Positions 29,401-36,158 of a stretch of DNA of 64,000 bases are shown in pieces. The notes under the pieces were generated by a model that saw only the letters and a program-made list of their open reading frames with translations, did no database searches and had not been told where the DNA came from. Position 1 is the stretch's first letter. Every line of letters begins with the position of its first letter. Made by a program: the position numbers and the translations under genes. Origin of the DNA: Pseudomonas sp. KU43P (GTDB lineage: Bacteria; Pseudomonadota; Gammaproteobacteria; Pseudomonadales; Pseudomonadaceae); the NCBI RefSeq assembly GCF_033095865.1, contig NZ_AP019365.1, positions 2,329,501-2,393,500 of the forward strand, read 5' to 3'.

Positions 29401-32400
29401 GGCGCCGCCGGTATTGGTTGCAGGCGGGGTATCGGTCACGCCGCCCACGCGGGACACCTGGATGCCGTTGGTGACCGGGATCAGCAATGCACTGAGCACT
29501 CGGTAGTCGTTGAGCACGCCGGAGTTGAGCAGGCCGTTGTCGCCGTTGCGCTCGCCATTGGCGGTGTCGGCCGAACTGTTGATGCCGTTCAGGCTGCTCC
29601 AGTTCACCTGCACGTTGTTGGTGATCGCGGCTTCACCCGCCGCCGTGGCATTGACCACCCCGGAGAGGGTGATGACGATCCGGCCACCGTTGGCAATGTC
29701 GATGTTGGCGCCGTTGGCGGTTACCAGCCGGCCGCCGCTGATCACGAAGTCGACGCCCCCGTTGTTGGTGGCGCCACCGCTGTATTGAATGGTGCCGCTG
29801 ATGACCAGGTTGTCGATCTCGGTCGGCAGGTTGTCGAGCAGGCTGATGTCGAACGCATCGGTGCCGGAGTTGTTGGTCACCGTGATGGTGAAGGTCACGG
29901 TATCGCCCTGGTCGAAGCCACCGAACGACGGGGTCGAGGTGATCTGCTGGGTCACCGTCAAGGTCGGTTCGACGATGGTCGCACCGGGTTGCTGGGCGCT
30001 GGTGAGGTTGCGGTCTACCGCTACCGTGCCGTTCGGGGTGTCGCCGTCGGGGTCGCTGTAGACCAATTGGGCGCCATTGTTGAGCGTGGTGCCCTGCTGG
30101 TTGCCGATGACGTTGCTGGCCACCAGCACCAGGCGAATGACGAAGCTGTTGTTGCCGGTGACGTTGTCGGCGTTGGCGCCGGCAGTGCCGAACACCAGCA
30201 TCAGGTCGGCGCCGTCGCTGCCGTCCAGGGTCACCGGGTTGACGGTGACCACGCCATTGAAGTTCGCCCCCAGCGCACCACTGCCGGCGACGGTGGTGAT
30301 GATCTGGTAGCCCAGGTTGCCGTTGAAACGTGGGTCCAGGCGCAGGCCCGGAGGGATCAGGTCGTTGATGCGCAGGCTGCCGGTACTGCCTTCGGGCAGG
30401 GTGACGACGATGTCGTAGGTGATGCTTTCGCCGATCACCAGGTTGCTGCCGGTGGTGTGGCTGGCGCTGGAGTCGTCGTTGGTGAGGCTGCCGTCCTTGT
30501 AGGTCTTGGTGATGGTGGGGGCCGCGACCTGCTGGTTGGCCACCTCCACCAGGTCGGTGGGGGTGAAGTCCTGGCCGCCGTTGACGCTGGCGTAGTTGGT
30601 GAGTGCCGCCGTGCTCTGCAGGGTGCTGGAGGCGAGGATGGCGTTGCTGACCCTGACGTCGTAGGTAATCACCACCACGTTGGCGCCGGACAGGTCGCTG
30701 GCGGTGCCGCTGCGCCCGGCCAGCAAGGTGGCCTGGCCGTTGGCATCGAGGAAGGTGATGGTGTTGCCGCTGACGCTGTAGTCGGTGCCGGCCACCAGCA
30801 GGGTGCCGTCGCCGCGGTAGATCTGCAGGTTGGCCGCCGCCAGGCTGCCGCCGACGAACGACAGGCCGGCGGGCAGGGTGATGCTGGTGCTCACGTCGAA
30901 GGCACCGCCACCGCCGCTGTTCTTCAGCGCGGTGGCCAGGCGCAAGGCATCGGCACCGTCGATACCGGTGACGTTGCCGTCCACGGCGGCCAGGCTGGTC
31001 ACGCTGCCGCCGAACGGCACACCCGTGGTGCCGGGGGCGGTCCAGCTACCGGTGGTGCCGGTGACCGTGCCGTTGCTGCTGGACACCACGCCATGCTTGA
31101 TATCCAGCACAGGTTCGGCAACCGACTCGATCACCGCCACATCGGAGGAGGTCAGCACGGTCTTGTCGACGGTGGTGGTCTGGCTCGATTGAGCCAGCAC
31201 GTCGAGTTCGCGCTGGTCGGCGAACGGCTGGTCACCGACCACCATGGTGAAGCGCACCTGCACCGTGCCGCCATTGAGGCCGCCGGAGGCGAAATTGCCG
31301 AAGTTGAAGATGATCGAGTTGCCCGGGCCGGTGGTGACGCTGTCGGGCACATCGAGGATGTTGTTGCCGCTGCCGAAGCTCCACTGGCCCACCCCGTTGC
31401 CGAAGCTCCAGTTGATCCCGGTGGCGTCGAGCAAGGGCAAGGGCAGGTAGGCGATGAGCTTGAAGTTCTCGTAATCGGCCACCAACAGGTCGTAGCTGAT
31501 GGTGAAGGTCACTACATCGCCCGGGCGCAGCTCGCCGTTGCCCGGTGGGTTGCCACCGTTGACCTGGGTCAGCTCGATATCCACCGCGGAGGTGTCGATG
31601 GTGCTGGTGGTGCTGGAGCCGTCGGTCTGGGTCCCGCCCATGTTGAGCGCATCGCGCAGCACGGTGGCGCTGACCGTGGCGTTGTTGCTGACGCTGTCGC
31701 CTTCGTTGAGCTGGTCGTGGGGCGGGTGGTCGGAGGTGTAGGTGGTGTCGATCAGCGCTTCGTAGACGATGCTCAGGCGGGTGGCGCCTTCTTGCAGGTT
31801 ATCGTCGTAGAGGTCGCCGAACAGCGCTGCCACACCGGGGCCGGCGATGGCCCGGCGGATCGATTCGGCGATGTCGAATACCAGCGTGGTGCTGCCGTCG
31901 GCATTTACCGTCTGGGTGTAGACCAGGGCGATGGCCTGGGACGCGCCATGCTGCTGGATGATCAGGGTCGGCGGGTTGCGCGGGTCGAAGGTCTGGCCGT
32001 CGCTGAGCAGGTCGGTCAGGGTGAACTGGCCCTGTTCGAGGATGTTCTCGCCGAAGGCGAAGAAGTCGGAGATGGCCACGTCCATGGTGTAGCGCAGGGT
32101 GTCGCCGGGCGTGAGGCCCGGGGTGCCGACGTCGTTCTGCAGGTTCACCTGCTTGAGCAGGGTGATCGACTTGGCGACGAAGGTGATGCCCTGGCCGTTG
32201 CCGGTTTCGCTGAACGGGTAGCCGTCCGGGTCGGTGGGGCGATCGCGGGGGTCCAGCGGGTTCCAGTCACCGGTCACGCTGGCGGTGCCGAAGTTGATGG
32301 TCACCGGGTTGCCGGTGGACGGGTCGATCACCGGGCGGCCGTTGGCATCGATCTCCGGCACGTAGAAGCTCACCTGGGTTTCGCTGGCGCCGCTCAGGGT

Positions 32401-33966
32401 GTCGTAGTGGATGTCGTAGCTGGCCACGAAGGCATTGGGGTTGGCCAGGGCCAGGGCGATGGCGGCAGGGCTGGTGAGCACCGTGCCGTCATGCAGGGTA
32501 ACCGATGTCAGGGTGCCGCCAGGGCCGGGGGTGATGGCACTGACGTGCACCTGGTCGGGCACGGTCTGGGTCACGGTGACGTTGGTCAGGGTCTGGCCGG
32601 GCGCGGGGGTGACGGTAACGGTCTGGGTGCGGGTGAAGTTCGGCCCGGTGACCGTTTCGCCCTCGGGCATGTTGACCGTTTGGGTGATCTTCAGCAGCGT
32701 CGGCGTGACCACGAAACTGTGCAGCGCGCTTTCCACCAGGCTGGGGTCCTGGACCGGGTTGTTCACCGAGTCGTTGCCGTACTCGAAGCCGGCGCGGGTG
32801 TTGATGGTGAGGTTGGGTGCGCCGTTGGAGTAGCTGGTATCGGCCAGGTTGCTGAGTTGGCCGGTGATCAGGATGTCGATGCTCGGCTGGCCGTTGGTGA
32901 CGCTGGCGTAGGGCAGTTGCAGCACCACCATCTGGTCGCCGGGCTTCATGCCGACGCTGGCGGCGTTGATCACCAGAGCCTTGCCGGTGGCATCCTTGGC
33001 CAACGGGTGGGTGGCATTGCCGTTGGCATCGAAGGTGATGACGAAGCTGTTTACCGCCTGCCCCAGGTAGGTGGCGGAAACGAAGCTGGCACCGTCATTG
33101 CCGTCACGGCCGGTGGCCGGCATGAACACGTCGAGGAAGGGCGCATAGCCTTCCTGGGTCGAGGGGTTGCGGAAGCTCACGGTGAAGTTGAACTGGGTGC
33201 CGAGCTGCACTTCGGCGCCGCCGCTGCCCAGGCTGGCGGTGGGGCTGGCATCGGCCAGCAGGCCCTGGAAGTTGTCGAGGGTGGCGGCGGCCAGGGCGAT
33301 GGTCTTGTCCACATCGCCGTTGCGCACTTCAAGGCGCCAGTCACCGCCGGCCAGCTGGCTACCGGTGGCATTGTTCGACGCGCCGACGTCGGCGCCGGTC
33401 CAGCGCGCCAGTTCGTTGACCAGGGCCTGGCCGGCGCTGCCGGTGCCCACGTCGCAGCCATAGAGCTGGATGTCGGCGCCGGCGTTGAGTTCGTCGCGCC
33501 AGGCGCTCAGGCGCTCGCCGAGTTGTTCCACGCTCTGGCGGGTGAATACCTGGTTGCCCAAGGTGAACTGGCCAGAGGCACCATGGGAGAACACCTGAAT
33601 GGAGTCGACCTTGCCCAGGTGCGCCAAGGCATTGCTGATGGCCGCAATGGCATCCTGGCCGGGGTCGACCACCAGCGCGGTGGTGCCGGCCGGCAGATTG
33701 GCGGCCAGTTGGTCGCGGTTTTCCAGCCGCGCATCGATGACCACCAGGTTGCGCGGCGCCGGCGCTTGCGCGGTGGTTTGCGCTTCGCTGGCAGTGGGGG
33801 CGGGGTGGCTACTGTCCTTGGCGTCTGCAGTGCTGGGGTCGCTGTGGTGCTGCTGGTCGACGGCGGTCGCAGCGGCCCCGTCGAACAATATGCGCTGCTC
33901 AAGGGCAACCGTTTGTGTCCTCGGGCGCAAGGCTTTGGCGAAGCCGGCTCTGCTGTTGATGTCCAT
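23425..33966 (-). CDS. Giant DUF4347/VCBS-repeat surface protein (putative adhesin), 3513 aa
   Basis: Very large extracellular protein. Residues 21-34 hold a LEPR-XLL-like motif (LEQRILFDGAAA) in place of a classical signal peptide. Residues about 73-235 are a DUF4347 domain with FSHGASG (H128) and LYGCDVG (C171). Residues ~240-1850 contain DUF11-like beta-sandwich repeats (DTVTFTITVTNNSGTDAFDIS), then an SdrD-B-like module near 1880-1960 (GVIRGTLWDDTRS) and a cadherin/VCBS region with nine units opening with NDxPxA...EAGGxNN...GNVLxNDTDVD. The C-terminal ~150 residues lack RTX nonapeptides (GGxGxD). Composition is Asn/Thr/Gly-rich and Cys-poor, as for secreted adhesins. It lies between an M50/HlyD gene (99 bases upstream) and a TolC gene (31 bases downstream). 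The adhesin role is inferred from domains. Confidence 0.93.
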   Translation of the reverse strand: MDINSRAGFAKALRPRTQTVALEQRILFDGAAATAVDQQHHSDPSTADAKDSSHPAPTASEAQTTAQAPAPRNLVVIDARLENRDQLAANLPAGTTALVVDPGQDAIAAISNALAHLGKVDSIQVFSHGASGQFTLGNQVFTRQSVEQLGERLSAWRDELNAGADIQLYGCDVGTGSAGQALVNELARWTGADVGASNNATGSQLAGGDWRLEVRNGDVDKTIALAAATLDNFQGLLADASPTASLGSGGAEVQLGTQFNFTVSFRNPSTQEGYAPFLDVFMPATGRDGNDGASFVSATYLGQAVNSFVITFDANGNATHPLAKDATGKALVINAASVGMKPGDQMVVLQLPYASVTNGQPSIDILITGQLSNLADTSYSNGAPNLTINTRAGFEYGNDSVNNPVQDPSLVESALHSFVVTPTLLKITQTVNMPEGETVTGPNFTRTQTVTVTPAPGQTLTNVTVTQTVPDQVHVSAITPGPGGTLTSVTLHDGTVLTSPAAIALALANPNAFVASYDIHYDTLSGASETQVSFYVPEIDANGRPVIDPSTGNPVTINFGTASVTGDWNPLDPRDRPTDPDGYPFSETGNGQGITFVAKSITLLKQVNLQNDVGTPGLTPGDTLRYTMDVAISDFFAFGENILEQGQFTLTDLLSDGQTFDPRNPPTLIIQQHGASQAIALVYTQTVNADGSTTLVFDIAESIRRAIAGPGVAALFGDLYDDNLQEGATRLSIVYEALIDTTYTSDHPPHDQLNEGDSVSNNATVSATVLRDALNMGGTQTDGSSTTSTIDTSAVDIELTQVNGGNPPGNGELRPGDVVTFTISYDLLVADYENFKLIAYLPLPLLDATGINWSFGNGVGQWSFGSGNNILDVPDSVTTGPGNSIIFNFGNFASGGLNGGTVQVRFTMVVGDQPFADQRELDVLAQSSQTTTVDKTVLTSSDVAVIESVAEPVLDIKHGVVSSSNGTVTGTTGSWTAPGTTGVPFGGSVTSLAAVDGNVTGIDGADALRLATALKNSGGGGAFDVSTSITLPAGLSFVGGSLAAANLQIYRGDGTLLVAGTDYSVSGNTITFLDANGQATLLAGRSGTASDLSGANVVVITYDVRVSNAILASSTLQSTAALTNYASVNGGQDFTPTDLVEVANQQVAAPTITKTYKDGSLTNDDSSASHTTGSNLVIGESITYDIVVTLPEGSTGSLRINDLIPPGLRLDPRFNGNLGYQIITTVAGSGALGANFNGVVTVNPVTLDGSDGADLMLVFGTAGANADNVTGNNSFVIRLVLVASNVIGNQQGTTLNNGAQLVYSDPDGDTPNGTVAVDRNLTSAQQPGATIVEPTLTVTQQITSTPSFGGFDQGDTVTFTITVTNNSGTDAFDISLLDNLPTEIDNLVISGTIQYSGGATNNGGVDFVISGGRLVTANGANIDIANGGRIVITLSGVVNATAAGEAAITNNVQVNWSSLNGINSSADTANGERNGDNGLLNSGVLNDYRVLSALLIPVTNGIQVSRVGGVTDTPPATNTGGATDTSGLLETVVVGEIVRYRVAVLVPTGDNPNYQIRIELAAGLEFIPADFNRILIAMVSSSLGGLTTDAGNLVTSGSSLFMIGNQNSDVALPIHADLSGTTPTGVFDSQNGRLQITPNSDGSQTIIFDLGNLTNNEVNDGDIEGVILEFNVRVSNVAGNQANSQLGMTVFEHVGPNGGVDRGRSDTIFERVVEPSFTNMDKSVINVTPGAGTTNATVSVSFTQNGGVPAYETHLVDKFPNGSNYQVQSIVLNGTALDLGNLPSGISFSQGTGITVDFARLAPNDTVQVIYTVTLPSNANIADNAASAAVLTWTSLPSDFESTGWGGSLPATAGSATGERTGQDGASGLNNYILSDGAGMGVIRGTLWDDTRSATNSVTPDGPGLDGIGVTLTWAGDDGLFGTGDDRTFTTITANGGLYQFALLPSGNYLIAVDQTHQATPGGNFRVRIDTDSAAALAGLGSINLSLGEGTTGTGDAGYVHINEAPVNTVSDQHGQEDTVLHIGGLAISDVDVNAGTANGVMTITLSVVHGVLWQTTTPPAATATPPAGAGRTLVLTGTLAQLNVLLGQLYYKGDQDFNTFRNQETLTMVTNDQGNFGDAPVNGDGIPGQNPADALTDTDVMNIVIDPVNDAPVAVNDLAIAVEAGGFNNADPGVNPTGNVLANDTDVDIQTNNDVLTVTHISSNTNPTGVPVDGSLATVIQGRFGTLVIRPNGGFQYIVDNSNPQVQALRTAGNFVSDFFSYDIVDSGGLTSSAVLQINIHGANDTPIANGDTDSAMEAGGTNNGTPGRDATGNVLTNDTDVDSVALGETKQVNAVRFDGPGGGRIIPVASGQASSVLANFGNLTINADGSYRYVVDNSNAAVQALSPGDTLVEQFTYQMVDAGGLSSVTVLVITIQGANDAPVAVDDRGTASAGASDGSPAPVNATGNVITGNAGIGADTDVDRLDQPTTTQLKVDGVRSGLESAGGTLSPVANGAPAAITGTVARLADNSLISGNFGRLTLNEDGTYTFVVNSADPAIRALTTGQSLNVIFTYRIHDSGGLTDQAQLVITVTGVNDPPIVNPVRVDAIEAGGLNNATAGVNPSGSIRGSYSDPDGDTLTISSVVSPTGTSATPGQSLAGNYGSLVLDAQGNYRYVVDNSNSAVQALRTDADRLTEVFQYSVSDGKGKVVTATFTVVIHGRNDTPIAANDNAIAIEAGGVNNGTPGQTGSGNALVNDRDVDAGDSKSVDGIYLGTLAAGGTFLQVSAGSTVVAGTYGTLSIDANGNYVYTVNDSLAAVQALKAGEQLRETFTYRMHDTAGASSQAQINITIEGRYDTPVARDDLAYAVAEDDDGNNGRNPTGNVLNNDTDVDANDTKVVTAVGVGAESSNPTLDPVTGSTTVTTNYGTLTLNADGSYRFVVNANDPDIIALGPLGFVIQNYTYQVTDGGGLSDTATLTIFIRGENQPPIAGPDQGMAVEAGGVNNNIPGSNPSGNVMDNDSDPDTINILFPETLEVLAFWSGNGPLPGNASLVGQTLRGQYGDLTLNADGTWNYVLDNSLQAVQALRVSGQTLVDNFTYLLSDIWGGTANGLLSITIDGRNDYPQAHDDTATAVEAGGVNNGTAGVDPRGNVLDNDTDIDGTPYGETKTVVQYTGENGRTVGAGQLLQGLYGTLLINADGSYQYVVDNSNPTVQAMRSAGESLREVFTYRMRDTAGITSDARLTVTIQGANDNPVARDDSNTASDQVPAPHTSGNVLPNDSDVDAGDGLTVTGIRTGQENGSGTSGVIGQPIIGKYGTLVLNADGSYTYTIDLSNRDVLAAAGLGQVLQDFFTYTISDLAGATDQALLTITLDISTPYIPPGPYVDRDNQAGTGTLPLPDVSPAIFVAPVVERVNQALTLSAWDADGSNVQLFATPEIESQSLGSQLGQVNGQFVARAVAESRLGSAEDKNWVDGRHGVISLSADGLLPDPSLWAPFQADMVPAAEEPPQPAHGFRAQLREAAQRRGSNAP
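23900..27560 (-). repeat. Nine tandem VCBS/cadherin-like repeats within the giant protein
   Basis: Units of roughly 100-130 codons recur with the pattern ND(A/T/N/Y)P.A..D, EAGGxNNGTPG, GNVLxNDTDVD, YGTLxLNADGSYxYVVDNSN and VQALRxGExLxExFTYRMxDxAG. Spacing and wording vary, so the array is old or under diversification rather than freshly amplified. The acidic loops are likely calcium-binding. Confidence 0.85.
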
Positions 33967-34064
33967 GTCCGTACCTGCTCAGAAATTAGACGGCAAAATC
34001 GTCGGCTTTAGCAATCCTAGACGGGTTTTTCGAAGGTGGATGGGCAGCCGCCGAGAGGTCGTAT

Positions 34065-36158
34065 TCAGAACCCGCTTTCGCGCAGGCCAACGCCCAGCAA
34101 CCATTTGCCCAGCTCACCCAGCACGCTGCGTCTTTCCCCTTCGATCTGCAGCTTGCCTCGGGTTTCGCGCACGCTCGCCAGGGGGTCGTCGAGGGCGATC
34201 AGGACCTGGAACAACGCCACGTTGGGTGTCAGCGATTGGCCGCTGGTGGGCACCGGCCCGCCGAAGTGTGACGACAGCATGCGGTGGGCCAGCTGCCCGG
34301 CGCGGGTGCTGCCAATGGCCAGTACCTTGCCATGCAGCGCCGTGGCCTGGCCTTCTGGGTAGAACTTCACCGGGTTGCCCACCGCCAGGTGGTGTACCTG
34401 GTCCTGGGCGACATAGGCATCGACCTGCCAGTGGCTAGGGTCGATCAGGATGCCCAGCGGTTCCTGGCGGTTGAGCCACTGGCCGGGCTGCAGGTCGCGG
34501 TCGACGTCCAGCCAGTTACCCGCGAACGGTGCCTGCAGGTTGAGGCGGGCAATCTCCCGGCGAGCAGAGCGGGCTTCTTCGTTCTGCACGCTCAGGCGTT
34601 GCTGGGTGGCAGCATCTTCGGCGAGCCCTGCCGGGTCGGCCAACAGCCCCGACAACCGCGCTTGGTAACTGCGTGCGCTGGCCTCGCTGCTGCGCAGGCG
34701 CGAATCCAGGTCCGGTTCGTCGAGCACTGCCAGCACCTCGCCAGCCTTTACCTGGCCTGACCCATGCAGGCTCTTGAGGCGCGCCGGGTAGGGTGTATAG
34801 ACACGCAACTGATGTTCGGCTCGGGCCACACCCACGGCGTCCACCTGGTTGTGCCAGGGCACCGCCAAAGCCACTGCCAGCAGCCCCAGGCCGAGGTAAA
34901 ACAGCCGCTTGCGCTGCCCGGGAATGCTGGCGCGCTGTTGCCACCAATGGCTGAGCTCGCGCTTTACCGGCAGGGCGATGAACCACGCCAATTCGACCAT
35001 GAACAGTACGATCCCCAGCAGCTTGAAGAAGAACAGGTAGACCGCTACGGCGATGCCCAGAAACAGCACCAGGCGGTACAGCCAGGTGGCGAAGGCGAAC
35101 GCGACCAGCAGGCGCCGCTGGCCGACCGGAAACGGCTCCGGCCAGGCTTCGTTGAGCCCCAGCAGGTTACGCCGCAGGGCCACCCGTGCCATGGCTGAGG
35201 CGCGCTCGTGCAGGTTGGGGAAGTCGAGCAGGTCGCTGAGGATGAAATAGCCATCGAAGCGCATGAATGGGCTGGCGTTGAGCGCCAGCGACAGCACCCA
35301 GCTGGTGGTCGCCAGGTACAGCAGGGCATTGCGCAGGGCGCCGTCATCGCACAGGGCCCAGCCGAGGGTGGCCAGGCCCGCCAGCGACAGCTCGGTGACG
35401 ATGCCCGCCGAGGCGATCGCCAGGCGTTGGTGGGCGCGCTTAAGCTTCCAGCTTTCGCCGGTGTCGGTGTACAGCATCGGCCACAGCACCAGGAACGCCA
35501 CGCCCATGTGCCCGACGCGCAAGCCCAGACGCGTGGCCACCAGGGCATGGCCAAGCTCGTGCAAGGTCTTGGCCACCACCAGGGCCAGGGCGAAGCTGAA
35601 CAGGCCTTCGGTGGAGAACGACTCCACCACCGCATGGGTGAAGCTGTCCCACTGCTGCATCACCAGCACCAGGCCCACCAGGGTCAGAGTGACCACCAGC
35701 ACGCCGGTGAGCGGGTGAAACAGCCAGCCCAGGGCTTTGGCCAGGTGCTGCAGGGCAGCTTGCGGGCGCAGCAGCGGGATGCGGAAGAACAGGTAGTGGT
35801 GCAGCCACCAGCGCCAGCTCGACCAGGTGCGCGCCTCGCTGGTGGCCTGTAGCCTGGCCAGTTGTTCAGGGCCTGGGCGCAACAGGTGGTGCTGTTCGAG
35901 GAACGCACGCAGCGCCAGCACCTGCTCGACATCCGGCTTGAGCGCGCTGTCACGCGACACCTGCTCGCTGACCTGGCGCGGGGTCTGGCCCCAGCGCAGC
36001 AGGCATTCGAACTCCAGCCAGCCTATGCGGTAGAAGCGGTTGACCACCGTGTCATGGATCATCCACGCCGGTTCACCCTCCGGGTTGTCGGCGGCTTCGC
36101 AAAGGCGCAGGTCCTCGCGCAGCGGGGGCAGGGGCAGGTCGCTGAGGTCGAGCATCAC
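34065..36158 (-). CDS. Fusion of PqqD-like domain, M50 site-2-protease-type membrane domain and HlyD-like adaptor
   Basis: Polytopic inner-membrane protein of 697 residues. Residues ~30-95 resemble a PqqD-type winged helix (RFYRIGWLEFECLLRW, TPRQVSEQVSRD). The M50 domain follows: zinc motif H200-E-L-G-H204 within a helix, and third ligand in FDGYF (D302) followed by LSDLLDFPNL. More helices lead to a C-terminal part (~430-697) with a split lipoyl/HlyD fold and coiled coil (VLDEPDLDSRLRSSEASARSYQ; RLNLQAPFAGNWLDVD; SHWQVDAYVAQDQVHHLAVGN). It overlaps the preceding gene by 4 bases. It may process or hand over the giant protein at the inner membrane, replacing the ABC pump of type I secretion; this is inference. 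Confidence 0.88.
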   Translation of the reverse strand: MMLDLSDLPLPPLREDLRLCEAADNPEGEPAWMIHDTVVNRFYRIGWLEFECLLRWGQTPRQVSEQVSRDSALKPDVEQVLALRAFLEQHHLLRPGPEQLARLQATSEARTWSSWRWWLHHYLFFRIPLLRPQAALQHLAKALGWLFHPLTGVLVVTLTLVGLVLVMQQWDSFTHAVVESFSTEGLFSFALALVVAKTLHELGHALVATRLGLRVGHMGVAFLVLWPMLYTDTGESWKLKRAHQRLAIASAGIVTELSLAGLATLGWALCDDGALRNALLYLATTSWVLSLALNASPFMRFDGYFILSDLLDFPNLHERASAMARVALRRNLLGLNEAWPEPFPVGQRRLLVAFAFATWLYRLVLFLGIAVAVYLFFFKLLGIVLFMVELAWFIALPVKRELSHWWQQRASIPGQRKRLFYLGLGLLAVALAVPWHNQVDAVGVARAEHQLRVYTPYPARLKSLHGSGQVKAGEVLAVLDEPDLDSRLRSSEASARSYQARLSGLLADPAGLAEDAATQQRLSVQNEEARSARREIARLNLQAPFAGNWLDVDRDLQPGQWLNRQEPLGILIDPSHWQVDAYVAQDQVHHLAVGNPVKFYPEGQATALHGKVLAIGSTRAGQLAHRMLSSHFGGPVPTSGQSLTPNVALFQVLIALDDPLASVRETRGKLQIEGERRSVLGELGKWLLGVGLRESGF

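Noticed and set aside
23425..33966. Giant protein as a classical RTX type I secretion adhesin (LapA/LapF type)
   Set aside because: No GGxGxD nonapeptides in the C-terminus, no LapG-type TAAG site noticed, and no ABC exporter gene nearby.
26260..34011. Two long plus-strand open frames (970 and 1408 codons) opposite the giant protein
   Set aside because: Both are Gly/Val/Ala/His-rich antisense shadows of the repeat-rich gene, without ribosome sites or recognisable domains.
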